Assembly (NCBI RefSeq): GCF_002160135.1
Contig: NZ_NFJZ01000001.1
Location: forward strand, 310,001-374,000
DNA length: 64,000 nucleotides
Direction of reading: 5' to 3'
Source of the DNA: Lachnoclostridium sp. An196
GTDB taxonomy: Bacteria > Bacillota > Clostridia > Lachnospirales > Lachnospiraceae
How positions within the stretch are numbered: position 1 is the stretch's first letter; the number at the start of each line of letters is the position of its first letter. Positions 54,542-63,895 of the stretch are shown one piece after another. The notes beneath the pieces were generated by a model, which made no database searches, was not told where the DNA came from, and saw only the letters and a list, made by a program, of their open reading frames with translations. Both the position numbers and the translations under genes were made by a program.

Positions 54542-54575
54542 TTGATTGAAATTCCATAATTATCAGATAATCTGA
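54542..54575 (+). promoter_or_regulatory. Candidate gltB promoter with overlapping operator dyad
   Basis: TTGATT (54542-54547) and GATAAT (54566-54571) are 18 bases apart. The perfect dyad TCAGAT-A-ATCTGA (54563-54575) covers the -10, which would suit a repressor or a nitrogen-responsive regulator. A leader of roughly 95 bases, A-rich and poor in G, runs to the GGAGAGG before gltB; I see no riboswitch in it. Confidence 0.5.
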
Positions 54576-54672
54576 CGATTATGATGAAAAACGGGATTTA
54601 CAAATAAAAAAAACAGGAGTAAACTTAAAACCAACAACAGCAAACGAACAGGCGAAGGAGAGGTTACCGCTT

Positions 54673-57600
54673 ATGAAAGATCAAAAGAAGATGGAATGTC
54701 CCGCGCAGGGCATGTATGATTCCAGTTTTGAACATGACAACTGCGGCATCGGCGCGGTGGTCAATATTAGAGGTATCAAATCCCACCAGACTGTAGCGGA
54801 TGCGCTCAGCATCGTAGAGAATCTGGAGCACCGCGCCGGAAAAGACGCGGAAGGCAAGACCGGCGACGGCGTGGGAATCATGGTACAGATCTCCCATAAA
54901 TTTTTCAAAAAAGAGTGCGCGAAGCTGGGCATTCAGCTGGGCGGAGAGAGAGAATACGGCATCGGTATGTTTTTCTTTCCCCAGGATGAGCTGATGCGCA
55001 ATCAGGCGAAAAAGATGTTTGAGATCATTGTGGAGAAGGAAGGCATGGAGTTTCTGGGATGGAGAGAAGTCGCTACCAATCCCAAAGTGCTTGGATCGAA
55101 GGCGCTGGAGAAGATGCCGGCGATCCTTCAGGCATTTATCGCGAAGCCGGATGATGTGGCATGCGGTCTGGATTTTGACCGGAAGCTCTACATTGCCCGC
55201 AGGGTTTTTGAACAGTCCAACGATAACACTTATGTAGTATCCTGTTCCAGCAGGACGCTGATTTATAAAGGCATGTTCCTGGTAGGCCAGCTGCGGCAGT
55301 TTTTCCCGGATCTGCAGAGCCCGGATTATGAGAGCGCCATCGCGCTGGTGCATTCCCGTTTCTCCACCAATACGCTTCCCAGTTGGGAACGCGCGCATCC
55401 GTACCGCTTCCTGGTACATAACGGCGAGATCAATACGATCAAGGGAAATGCGGACAAGATGCTGGCCCGCGAGGAGACGGTGGAATCCGACTGTCTGAAA
55501 GGAGAATTTCACAAAGTACTTCCGGCGATCAGCGCTTCCGGTTCCGATTCGGCCATGCTGGACAATACGCTGGAATTCCTGGTGATGAGCGGTATGGATC
55601 TGGCGCTGGCAGTCATGATCCTGATTCCGGAGCCGTGGCTGAACAATCGGACCATGTCCCAGAAAAAGAAAGATTTTTATCAGTATTATGCGACCATGAT
55701 GGAACCCTGGGACGGTCCCGCTTCGATTCTGTTTACCGACGGCGATGTGATGGGCGCCGTACTGGACCGCAACGGTCTGCGTCCGTCCCGATATTATGTG
55801 ACTACCGACGACCAGCTGATCCTTTCTTCCGAGGTGGGAGTGCTGGATATCGACCCGTCCAGGATCGTGATGAAGGAGCGGCTGCATCCGGGCAAGATGC
55901 TTCTGGTGGATACCAGACAGGGCCGGATCATCGACGACAATGAGCTGAAGGAGTCTTACGCGAACCGCCAGCCTTACGGTGAGTGGCTGGATCACAGCCT
56001 GGTAAGTCTTTCCGAACTGAAGATTCCCAACCAGAGAATCGAGGAGTACGCGCCGGAAGAACTGGAGCGCCTTCAGAAAGCATTCGGCTACCGGTATGAA
56101 GATGTGAGAGGATCTATCATGAGCATGGCGGCCAATGGTTCCGAGGCTACTTCGGCCATGGGAATCGACGTGCCGCTGGCGGCGCTGTCCGACCATCATC
56201 AGCCGCTGTTCAATTATTTCAAACAGCTGTTCGCGCAGGTGACCAATCCGCCTATCGACGCTATCCGTGAAAAGATCGTTACTTCCACGGTAGTCTATGT
56301 GGGCAAGGACGGAAACCTGCTGGAAGAGAAACCGGAGAACTGCTGCGTGCTCAGAATCAACAACCCGATCCTGACCAACACAGATCTGCTGAAGATCAAG
56401 ACTATGAAGAAGGAAGGCTTCAAGGTGGAAGTGCTTCCGATCACCTATTATAAAAATACCAGTCTGGAGCGTGCCATCGACCGGCTGTTTGTGGAAGCTG
56501 ACCGGGCTTACCGGGACGGAGTAAATATCCTGATCCTGTCCGACCGGGGCGTAGATGAGAACCATGTGGCGATCCCGTCTCTGCTGGCGGTGTCCGCGCT
56601 GCAGCAGCATCTGGTCCGGACCAAGAAACGTACCGCCGTATCCATCATCCTGGAATCCGGCGAACCCAGGGAAGTACATCATTTCGCAACGCTGCTGGGA
56701 TACGGCGCCTGCGCGATCAATCCGTACCTGGCGCAGGAGAGCATCAGGGACCTGATCGATAAGGGAATCCTGAATAAAGATTACTACGCGGCAGTAAACG
56801 ATTACAACCAGGCGGTCATCGGCGGTATTGTGAAGACGGCGTCCAAGATGGGCATTTCCACGATCCAGTCTTATCTGGGTTCCAAGATCTTCGAGGCGAT
56901 CGGCATCAACAAAGAAGTGGTGGACAAATATTTTACCAACACCGTCAGCCGCATCGGAGGCATCGGTCTGAAAGAGATCGAGGAACAGGTGGAAGCGCTG
57001 CATACGGCTGCGTTCGATCCGCTGGGACTGGACACCAGCCTGACTCTGGACAGCCTGGGTCTTCATAAAGAGAGAAGCGCCGGGGAAGAGCATCTGTACA
57101 ATCCGCAGACGATTCATCTCCTGCAGAAGTCTGCCAGAGAAGGAAGCTATGAACTGTTTAAGCAGTATACGGCGCTGATCAACGGAGAGAACAACCACGG
57201 GCAGATCCGCACGCTTTTGGATTTCAAATATCCGAAGAAAGGCATCCCGCTGGAAGAAGTGGAGAGCGTGGATTCCATCGTGACCCGTTTCAAGACCGGA
57301 GCCATGTCCTACGGTTCCATCTCCCAGGAGGCACACGAGTGTCTGGCGATTGCCATGAATACCATCCATGGCAAATCCAACACCGGTGAGGGAGGAGAGA
57401 GCATCGAACGTCTCACCGTCGGACCGGACGGCCTGAATAAATGCTCCGCGATCAAGCAGGTGGCAAGCGGACGTTTCGGCGTGACCTCCAGATATCTGGT
57501 CAGCGCCCAGGAGATTCAGATCAAGATGGCCCAGGGAGCGAAACCGGGCGAAGGCGGACACCTGCCGGGCGGAAAAGTGTATCCGTGGATCGCCAAGACA

Positions 57601-59223
57601 AGGATGTCCACGCCGGGCGTAAGTCTGATCTCTCCGCCGCCTCATCATGATATTTATTCCATCGAGGATCTGGCACAGCTGATCTATGACCTGAAGAACG
57701 CGAATCCAAGAGCAAGGATTTCTGTGAAACTGGTATCCGAAGCGGGCGTAGGTACCGTCGCTGCCGGCGTGGCAAAGGCAGGGGCTCAGGTTATCCTGAT
57801 TTCCGGCTACGACGGAGGAACCGGAGCGGCTCCGGCCAGCTCCATTCACAACGCGGGACTTCCGTGGGAACTGGGGCTTTCCGAGACCCATCAGACACTT
57901 CTGAGAAACGGTCTGAGAAACAAAGTCCGCATCGAGACCGACGGCAAGCTCATGAGCGGCCGCGACGTGGCGATCGCCGCCATGCTGGGGGCGGAGGAGT
58001 TCGGATTTGCGACGGCTCCGCTGGTGACCATGGGATGCGTCATGATGCGCGTCTGCAACCTGGATACCTGCCCGGTGGGCGTGGCTACCCAGAATCCGGA
58101 GCTTCGGAAACGCTTCCGCGGCAAACCGGAGTACGTGATCAACTTTATGAGATTTATCGCGCAGGAGATGCGCGAATACATGGCAAAACTGGGAATCCGT
58201 ACCGTGGATGAACTGGTGGGACGCTCGGATCTGCTGAAGGTGAAAGAAAACCGTGTAGGGCGCGCGGCCACCATAGACCTGACCCGTATCCTGGAGAATC
58301 CGTATGCGGGCAAAGGGCAGAAGGTGATCTTTGATCCCAGGCAGGTATACAACTTTGAACTGGAGAAGACGCTGGATGAAAAAGTTCTGTTAAAGGAACT
58401 GCGCGGCGCGCTGGATAAGAAGCAGAAGAGAAGCATTGAACTGGATGTGGGCAATACGAATCGCGCGTTCGGAACCATGTTCGGATCCGAGATCACCAGA
58501 CGTTATCCGGAGGGACTGGAGGAAGATACCTTCACAGTGAAGTGCAACGGCGCCGGAGGACAGAGTTTTGGCGCGTTTATTCCGAAAGGTCTGACCCTGG
58601 AACTGGAGGGCGATTCCAATGACTACTTCGGAAAAGGACTTTCCGGCGGCAAACTGATCGTTTATCCGCCCAAGAGCGTGACTTTCAAACAGGATGAGAA
58701 CATCATCATCGGAAACGTGGCGTTCTACGGGGCTACCAGCGGAAAAGCCTATATCAACGGAGTGGCCGGAGAGAGGTTCTGCGTCCGCAACTCAGGCGTC
58801 CGGGCAGTAGTGGAAGGCGTGGGCGACCATGGCTGCGAGTACATGACCGGAGGCTGCGTGGTGATTCTGGGCGATGTGGGCAAGAACTTTGCGGCCGGTA
58901 TGAGCGGCGGCGTCGCTTACGTGCTGGATGAGACCCGCGACCTGTATACCAAGATCAACAAAACCATGGTGACTCTGGAACAGGTGACGAACAAATACGA
59001 CGTCCAGGAATTGAAGGACATGATCAAAGAACACGTGGCCTACACCAATTCCGTAAAGGGCAAACAGATCCTCGACGATTTCGAGCACTATCTGCCGAAG
59101 TTCAAGAAAATCATTCCGAACGACTACAAGCGTATGCTGAGTCTGATCGTCCAGATGGAGGAAAAGGGAATGAATACCGAACAGGCACAGATCGAGGCAT
59201 TTTATACCATCAAGAGAGGATAG
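54673..59223 (+). CDS. gltB: Glutamate synthase, large subunit
   Basis: GltB transfers the amide of glutamine to 2-oxoglutarate, making two glutamates with electrons from GltD. Cys24 in HDNCGIGAVVNIRG becomes the N-terminal nucleophile of the amidotransferase after processing. HSRFSTNTLPSWERAHPYR and NGEINTIKGN belong to this domain. The FMN-binding synthase domain includes GEGGESIERLTVG and AKPGEGGHLPGGKVYPWIAK. CVMMRVCNLDTCPVGVATQN binds the 3Fe-4S cluster. A Gly-rich beta-helix ends the 1516-residue protein. GGAGAGG lies 8 bases before the ATG. gltD follows after 13 bases. Confidence 0.97.
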   Translation: MKDQKKMECPAQGMYDSSFEHDNCGIGAVVNIRGIKSHQTVADALSIVENLEHRAGKDAEGKTGDGVGIMVQISHKFFKKECAKLGIQLGGEREYGIGMFFFPQDELMRNQAKKMFEIIVEKEGMEFLGWREVATNPKVLGSKALEKMPAILQAFIAKPDDVACGLDFDRKLYIARRVFEQSNDNTYVVSCSSRTLIYKGMFLVGQLRQFFPDLQSPDYESAIALVHSRFSTNTLPSWERAHPYRFLVHNGEINTIKGNADKMLAREETVESDCLKGEFHKVLPAISASGSDSAMLDNTLEFLVMSGMDLALAVMILIPEPWLNNRTMSQKKKDFYQYYATMMEPWDGPASILFTDGDVMGAVLDRNGLRPSRYYVTTDDQLILSSEVGVLDIDPSRIVMKERLHPGKMLLVDTRQGRIIDDNELKESYANRQPYGEWLDHSLVSLSELKIPNQRIEEYAPEELERLQKAFGYRYEDVRGSIMSMAANGSEATSAMGIDVPLAALSDHHQPLFNYFKQLFAQVTNPPIDAIREKIVTSTVVYVGKDGNLLEEKPENCCVLRINNPILTNTDLLKIKTMKKEGFKVEVLPITYYKNTSLERAIDRLFVEADRAYRDGVNILILSDRGVDENHVAIPSLLAVSALQQHLVRTKKRTAVSIILESGEPREVHHFATLLGYGACAINPYLAQESIRDLIDKGILNKDYYAAVNDYNQAVIGGIVKTASKMGISTIQSYLGSKIFEAIGINKEVVDKYFTNTVSRIGGIGLKEIEEQVEALHTAAFDPLGLDTSLTLDSLGLHKERSAGEEHLYNPQTIHLLQKSAREGSYELFKQYTALINGENNHGQIRTLLDFKYPKKGIPLEEVESVDSIVTRFKTGAMSYGSISQEAHECLAIAMNTIHGKSNTGEGGESIERLTVGPDGLNKCSAIKQVASGRFGVTSRYLVSAQEIQIKMAQGAKPGEGGHLPGGKVYPWIAKTRMSTPGVSLISPPPHHDIYSIEDLAQLIYDLKNANPRARISVKLVSEAGVGTVAAGVAKAGAQVILISGYDGGTGAAPASSIHNAGLPWELGLSETHQTLLRNGLRNKVRIETDGKLMSGRDVAIAAMLGAEEFGFATAPLVTMGCVMMRVCNLDTCPVGVATQNPELRKRFRGKPEYVINFMRFIAQEMREYMAKLGIRTVDELVGRSDLLKVKENRVGRAATIDLTRILENPYAGKGQKVIFDPRQVYNFELEKTLDEKVLLKELRGALDKKQKRSIELDVGNTNRAFGTMFGSEITRRYPEGLEEDTFTVKCNGAGGQSFGAFIPKGLTLELEGDSNDYFGKGLSGGKLIVYPPKSVTFKQDENIIIGNVAFYGATSGKAYINGVAGERFCVRNSGVRAVVEGVGDHGCEYMTGGCVVILGDVGKNFAAGMSGGVAYVLDETRDLYTKINKTMVTLEQVTNKYDVQELKDMIKEHVAYTNSVKGKQILDDFEHYLPKFKKIIPNDYKRMLSLIVQMEEKGMNTEQAQIEAFYTIKRG

Positions 59224-59236
59224 GAGGCACGAAGCG

Positions 59237-60721
59237 ATGGGAAAACCGACCGGCTTTTTAGATTATGAGCGCAGGAGTGCGAAAGCGGAAGCTCCTCTGG
59301 ATAGAATCAAACATTTTAATGAATTTCATACTCCGCTGTCTAAAGAAGAGCAGGAGAAGCAGGGCGCAAGATGTATGGACTGCGGCGTTCCGTTCTGCCA
59401 GGCGGGCGTCATGATTTCAGGCATGATGTCCGGATGCCCGCTGCAGAATATGATCCCGGAGTGGAACGACCTTCTGTATCTGGGCAACTGGGAAGAGGCC
59501 TACCACCGTCTGGTCAAGACCAGCAACTTTCCGGAATTTACCGGAAGGGTATGTCCGGGACTCTGCGAGGTGGCATGTACCTGCAATCTGAACGGCGACC
59601 CGGTGGGCGGCAAGAGCAATGAACTTGCGATTATTGAAAATGCCTACCGTATGGGATATGCCCACGCCAGACCTCCCAAGGTACGCACAGGCAAAAAAGT
59701 GGCGGTCGTCGGCTCCGGCCCTTCGGGGCTGGCGGCGGCCGACCAGCTGAACCGCAGGGGTCATTCGGTGACTGTATATGAGAGAGACGACCGGGTAGGC
59801 GGTCTCCTGATGTACGGGATTCCGAATATGAAACTGGAGAAACAGTATATTGACCGGAAAATCAATATTATGAAAGAAGAAGGGGTCCGGTTTATCACCA
59901 GCTGCAATGTGGGCGTGGATGTGAAAGCGGATCAGCTCCTGAAGGAATACGACAAAGTGATCCTCTGCGGAGGAGCGAAAAATGCCCGGGATATCAAGGC
60001 GCCGGGAAGGGATGCCAAGGGAATCTATTTTGCGGTGGATTTCCTGAAAGCCACCACCAAGAGTCTTCTGGATTCCAATTTTGAAGACGGAAAATTTATC
60101 CCGGCAGAAGGTAAGAACGTGTTGGTCATCGGCGGCGGAGACACCGGCAATGACTGTGTGGGAACTTCGATCCGCCTGGGCGCGGCATCTGTGACCCAGC
60201 TGGAGATGATGCCCAAGGCGCCGGACGACCGTCTTCCTTCCAATCCCTGGCCGGAGTGGCCCAGAGTCTGCAAGACCGACTATGGCCAGGAAGAAGCGAT
60301 CGCCAAATTCGGCCGTGATCCCCGCATCTATCAGACCACGGTGCAGGAATTTATCAAAGATAAGAACGGCTGCGTAAAACAGGCGAGGATTGTCCGCCTG
60401 GAGAGCAGGAAAGATGAAAAAACCGGACGTATGGCGATGATGCCGGTAGAAGGCAGCGAGTTTGTCGTGGATGCGGATCTGGTGCTGATCGCGGCAGGAT
60501 TTCTGGGAAGCCAGGACTATGTGACGAAAGCGTTCGGCGTAGACGTGGACGGCAGAACCAATGTGGCGACCGAACCGGGGAAACATCTGACCAATGTGCC
60601 GAATGTATTTGTGGCAGGAGATATGCACAGCGGACAGTCTCTGGTGGTGCGTGCGATCCGGGACGGACGCGACGCGGCGCGGGAAGTGGACGAAGCGCTG
60701 ATGGGATATACGAATCTGTAA
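59237..60721 (+). CDS. gltD: Glutamate synthase, small subunit
   Basis: GltD passes electrons from NAD(P)H through FAD and Fe-S centres to GltB. The N-terminal Cys motifs are RCMDCGVPFCQ, GCPLQNMIPEWNDL and GRVCPGLCEVACTCNL. The FAD site is VAVVGSGPSGLAAADQLNRR, and the NAD(P) site is VLVIGGGDTGNDCVGTSIRL. VFVAGDMHSGQSLVVRAIRD closes the fold. At 494 residues it is full length. AGGAGGC precedes the ATG. It is followed by a very strong hairpin. Confidence 0.97.
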   Translation: MGKPTGFLDYERRSAKAEAPLDRIKHFNEFHTPLSKEEQEKQGARCMDCGVPFCQAGVMISGMMSGCPLQNMIPEWNDLLYLGNWEEAYHRLVKTSNFPEFTGRVCPGLCEVACTCNLNGDPVGGKSNELAIIENAYRMGYAHARPPKVRTGKKVAVVGSGPSGLAAADQLNRRGHSVTVYERDDRVGGLLMYGIPNMKLEKQYIDRKINIMKEEGVRFITSCNVGVDVKADQLLKEYDKVILCGGAKNARDIKAPGRDAKGIYFAVDFLKATTKSLLDSNFEDGKFIPAEGKNVLVIGGGDTGNDCVGTSIRLGAASVTQLEMMPKAPDDRLPSNPWPEWPRVCKTDYGQEEAIAKFGRDPRIYQTTVQEFIKDKNGCVKQARIVRLESRKDEKTGRMAMMPVEGSEFVVDADLVLIAAGFLGSQDYVTKAFGVDVDGRTNVATEPGKHLTNVPNVFVAGDMHSGQSLVVRAIRDGRDAAREVDEALMGYTNL

Positions 60722-60752
60722 GTTCCGAAGTATCTGAATGTAAAATACCCAC

Positions 60753-60796
60753 GCAGGGGCAGGCATGGCTTGATCGGAAGCCGCGCCTGCCCCTGC
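60753..60796. terminator. Strong hairpin between convergent gltD and aldo/keto reductase
   Basis: GCAGGGGCAGGC (60753-60764) pairs perfectly over 12 bases with GCCTGCCCCTGC (60785-60796), with an inner GGCTT/AAGCC stem. No T-run follows at once on the plus strand; TATTTTA follows after a few bases on the minus strand. Confidence 0.65.
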
Positions 60797-60813
60797 AGCC
60801 GGTTTTCAGGTTT

Positions 60814-61839
60814 TTACAGTTTTGTCTCTCCGGACAGGACCTTTTTGTAATCCTCATAGTTCCGCTTAAGCAGCTCAGGGGTATCAAGGCCGTACGGACA
60901 TTTTTGCTTACAGGATCCACAATGCCTGCAGTCTTCGATTTTCTTCATTTTTTCCTGCCATTCCGGAGTCAGGTGCGCTTTGGAAGGAGCCCGGCGAAGA
61001 AGCAGCGACATGCGGGCGCAGTTGTTGATCTCGATGCCGGCGGGACATGGCATGCAGTAGCCGCAGCCGCGGCAGAAATCTCCCTGAAGTTCTCTGCGGT
61101 CTTTTTCAATGACGGCAGAAAGTTCTTCATCCATGACCGGGGGATTCTGGATGAAGGATAGAAACTGATCCAGTTCGCTTTCTCTCTGGATGCCCCAGAG
61201 CGGCAGAGTTTCCGGATACTGGGCCTGAAAAGCATAGGCGGCGGCCGCGTTGGTGATCAGCCCGCCGGACAGGGCCTTCATGGACAGAAATCCCATGTCC
61301 TGTCTGCGGCATCCCTCCAGGAGCTCCTGTTCCTGTTCCCCTGACAGATAGCAGAACGGAAACTGAAGTGTCTCATAGAGCCCGCTTTCAATAGCTTCCC
61401 GGGCTATATTCAAACGGTGATTTGTAATTCCGATATGCAGGATCATTCCTTTTTTCTTCGCTTCCAGGGCGGCGTCATACAATCCGCTCTCGTCGCCCGG
61501 TTTCGGACAGAAGGACGGGTTGTGAAACTGGTAGATATCCAGATGGTCGGTTTTCAGGTTGCGAAGGGTGACCTCCAGATCTTTCCAGAAATCTTCCGCG
61601 GTCCGGGCACCGGTTTTGGACGAGATCCGGATGCGGTCGCGCCGGCCGTCAAAAGCCTCGCCCAGTTTCTCTTCGCTGTCTGTATAAGCTCTGGCAGTAT
61701 CGTAGAAGTTGATGCCGCCGTCAAAAGCCTTGTGGAGCAGATATACCGCTTCGGACTTTGTAATTCTCTGGATCGGCAGCGCTCCGAATCCATTCTTGTT
61801 TACGGTGATCTCAGTTTTTCCCAAACGTACAGTCGTCAT
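60814..61839 (-). CDS. Aldo/keto reductase with C-terminal 4Fe-4S ferredoxin domain
   Basis: A 341-residue protein. The N-terminal TIM barrel shows GFGALPIQRITKSEAVYLL, GINFYDTARAYTDSEEKLGE with the catalytic Asp and Tyr, and LDIYQFHNPSFCP. The C-terminal 75 residues carry CRGCGYCMPCPAGIEINNC and CRHCGSCKQKCPYGLDTPEL, a two-cluster ferredoxin. This group is frequent in anaerobes and thought to reduce carbonyls with electrons from ferredoxin or NAD(P)H. AGGAG precedes the ATG. It is divergent from the ROK regulator across a 120-base region with a dyad. Substrate unknown. Confidence 0.92.
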   Translation of the reverse strand: MTTVRLGKTEITVNKNGFGALPIQRITKSEAVYLLHKAFDGGINFYDTARAYTDSEEKLGEAFDGRRDRIRISSKTGARTAEDFWKDLEVTLRNLKTDHLDIYQFHNPSFCPKPGDESGLYDAALEAKKKGMILHIGITNHRLNIAREAIESGLYETLQFPFCYLSGEQEQELLEGCRRQDMGFLSMKALSGGLITNAAAAYAFQAQYPETLPLWGIQRESELDQFLSFIQNPPVMDEELSAVIEKDRRELQGDFCRGCGYCMPCPAGIEINNCARMSLLLRRAPSKAHLTPEWQEKMKKIEDCRHCGSCKQKCPYGLDTPELLKRNYEDYKKVLSGETKL

Positions 61840-61863
61840 GTTCAGAACTCCTTTACTGATGGT

Positions 61864-61892
61864 TTGTTTTCGTTTATACTTATCAGTATAAT
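61864..61892 (+). promoter_or_regulatory. Promoter of the ROK gene with overlapping dyad
   Basis: TTGTTT (61864-61869) and TATAAT (61887-61892) are 17 bases apart. The inverted repeat TTATACT-TATC-AGTATAA (61874-61891) overlaps the -10. Placed between divergent AKR and ROK genes, it may be an operator for autoregulation. Confidence 0.6.
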
Positions 61893-61959
61893 ACGGAAAT
61901 CAGAACATTGTACAGAAAAATGTCGTTTTGTGTTTCCATAAGAGCGGAGCAACAGAAAA

Positions 61960-63120
61960 ATGGGAAAGAAATCAGGGGAAAATCTTAGAAAGTCCAGCGC
62001 CCACAACCGGGGGCTGGTGCTGCAGCTGACCGCCACGGGAGAGGCGGTGACCAGGATTGAACTGGCCAGGCAGACAGGGCTTACGAAGATGACCATCAGC
62101 AATATTGTATCGGAGTTCCTGGAAAAAGGGCTCCTGGAGGAATGCGAGGAGAAGCTTACGCAGAATTGCGGGAGGAATCCCATCTGCCTCAAAGTGTCCG
62201 GATTTGCGCCGAAGATCGTCGGCCTGCTGATCTTCCGCAGCCGGCTGGAGACAGTGCTCTGCGACCTTCGCCTGCAGATCCTCAGAAGGGCGCGGTGGGA
62301 TTTCTCTGAACTGGACAGGGAAAGTCTGATCAACCGTTCCTGCGATCTGATCGACCAGGTCAGCGCGGGGGAGGAGCGGATCCTGGGAATCGGAGTGGCC
62401 AGCATCGGACCGGTCAACATGAAGGAAGGCATGATACTGAATCCTCCCAGATTCTTCGGCATCAGCCATGTGCCTGTGGTGGAGGAACTCCGGAAAAGAT
62501 ATCCATGGCCCGTCTGCCTGGATCATGACAGCAACAGCGCGGCGCAGGCGGAAAAATTGTTCGGAGTAGGGAAAAAAGTGCAGGATTTCCTGTTCCTGGA
62601 AGTGACCGACGGGATCGGTTCCGGAATCGTCAGCAACGGAGAGGTCATTCACAACAGCCGGGGGTACGCGCCGGAGATCGGCCATATCAGTATCCATGGT
62701 GACGGGGAACTGTGCTCCTGCGGCAATCGGGGCTGTCTGGAACTGTATGCGGACGCCAATGTTGTGAGCGGGCGGCTTTGCCGGGAACTGGGGATCCGGG
62801 CGGATTTCGAGAAACTGTGCAGGATGTGGGAAAGGAAAGAAGTAGACACGGCGCTCCGGAAGATGATGGAGGACCTGTCGGTGGCGCTGGTGTCGGCGGT
62901 GAATCTTCTGCAGCCGGAACTGATTGTACTGGGATACGAAGCGGTGTACCTGCCGGAAAGATATGTGGGATATCTGGAAGAACTGGTAAATCAGCGCAAA
63001 TTTATCCGGGACGGCCAGAGGACGGTCGTGAAGAAAGCATATTTTGGGGCGGACGCCCAGCTGGTAGGAGCTGCCGCCAATATTCTTGCGCGGGTGTTTT
63101 CGGGAAAAATTTTGGTTTAG
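61960..63120 (+). CDS. ROK family transcriptional regulator
   Basis: A 386-residue NagC/XylR-type sugar-responsive repressor. The N-terminal winged helix is RIELARQTGLTKMTISNIVS with EFLEKGLLEE. The ROK sugar-binding domain has VCLDHDSNSAAQAEKLFGVG, VTDGIGSGIVSNGEV and the zinc motif CSCGNRGCLELYADAN. Classic ROK regulators keep this fold but lose kinase activity. It sits just ahead of a lyxose isomerase-like gene and sugar kinase gene, so these are likely targets, and a dyad lies at their promoter. The inducer is unknown, perhaps the sugar or its phosphate. Confidence 0.92.
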   Translation: MGKKSGENLRKSSAHNRGLVLQLTATGEAVTRIELARQTGLTKMTISNIVSEFLEKGLLEECEEKLTQNCGRNPICLKVSGFAPKIVGLLIFRSRLETVLCDLRLQILRRARWDFSELDRESLINRSCDLIDQVSAGEERILGIGVASIGPVNMKEGMILNPPRFFGISHVPVVEELRKRYPWPVCLDHDSNSAAQAEKLFGVGKKVQDFLFLEVTDGIGSGIVSNGEVIHNSRGYAPEIGHISIHGDGELCSCGNRGCLELYADANVVSGRLCRELGIRADFEKLCRMWERKEVDTALRKMMEDLSVALVSAVNLLQPELIVLGYEAVYLPERYVGYLEELVNQRKFIRDGQRTVVKKAYFGADAQLVGAAANILARVFSGKILV

Positions 63121-63133
63121 ATCCGCTTTTGAA

Positions 63134-63180
63134 TTGACAATTTTGTGCGATATGTTAGAATGTTGGTAAAATAAATTTAC
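63134..63180 (+). promoter_or_regulatory. Promoter and candidate operator of the isomerase/kinase genes
   Basis: TTGACA (63134-63139) and TAGAAT (63156-63161) have a 16-base spacer. Just downstream GTAAA (63166-63170) and TTTAC (63176-63180) form an inverted repeat around ATAAA, suiting repression by the ROK protein. Confidence 0.6.
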
Positions 63181-63206
63181 AATCAAAATATACAGGAGGG
63201 TTGTAT

Positions 63207-63884
63207 ATGAAACGTTCCAGAATTAATCAGGTAATCAAAGACATGGAGGCGCTGGCCAGGGAGCACGGTTTTGAGATCCCGCCGTTCTGCAAATGGACGC
63301 CGGAAGAGTGGGCGGAGAAAGGGCCGGAATGCAACGAGATCCGCGACAATATGCTGGGCTGGGATATCACGGACTACGGACTTGGCAGGTTCGACGAGGT
63401 GGGCTTCGCGCTGATCACGATCCGCAACGGCAATGTGAAGAATCCGATCTACAAGAAACCGTATGCGGAGAAGCTTCTGATGCTGTATGAAGGACAGACT
63501 TCTCCGCTGCATTATCACTGGAGCAAGATGGAAGATATCATCAACCGGGGAGGCAATGATATTTACATTACCGTGTATAACGGAGCGGAAGACGGAAGCA
63601 AGCTGGATACGGATGTGGAGGTGTCGACGGACGGCGTGAAGAGAGTCGTTCCGGCCGGTACGCAGATCAAGCTGTCTCCGGGAGAGAGCATCACGATCAC
63701 TCCGTATCTGTACCATGATTTTGTGGTCCCGAAAGAGGGCGGGCCGGTGCTTCTGGGCGAAGTCTCCATGTGCAATGACGACGAGCATGATAACCGGTTC
63801 TATGACGAGATGGGAAGATTCCCGAAGATTGAGGAGGATGAGAAACCTTACCGGTATCTCTGCAACGAGTATCCGAAAGCATAG
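63207..63884 (+). CDS. D-lyxose isomerase-like cupin sugar isomerase
   Basis: A 225-residue cupin protein of the D-lyxose ketol-isomerase family, which interconverts D-lyxose and D-xylulose and often also mannose and fructose. RSRINQVIKDMEALAREHGF starts the protein, and WDITDYGLGRFDEVGFAL follows. The metal-binding residues lie in SPLHYHWSKMEDIINRGGND (two His and a Glu) and in TITPYLYHDFVVP (a further His). CAGGAGGG precedes ATG 63207 by 6 bases. The kinase gene starts 11 bases after the stop, so an isomerase-kinase pathway is likely. The true sugar is not proven. Confidence 0.88.
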   Translation: MKRSRINQVIKDMEALAREHGFEIPPFCKWTPEEWAEKGPECNEIRDNMLGWDITDYGLGRFDEVGFALITIRNGNVKNPIYKKPYAEKLLMLYEGQTSPLHYHWSKMEDIINRGGNDIYITVYNGAEDGSKLDTDVEVSTDGVKRVVPAGTQIKLSPGESITITPYLYHDFVVPKEGGPVLLGEVSMCNDDEHDNRFYDEMGRFPKIEEDEKPYRYLCNEYPKA

Positions 63885-63895
63885 GGGGAAGCTGC

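Noticed and set aside
54664-57891. A 1075-codon open frame on the minus strand opposite gltB
   Set aside because: It mirrors gltB, has no ribosome binding site and encodes a composition typical of an antisense frame (many His, Arg, Gln); gltB itself is unmistakable.
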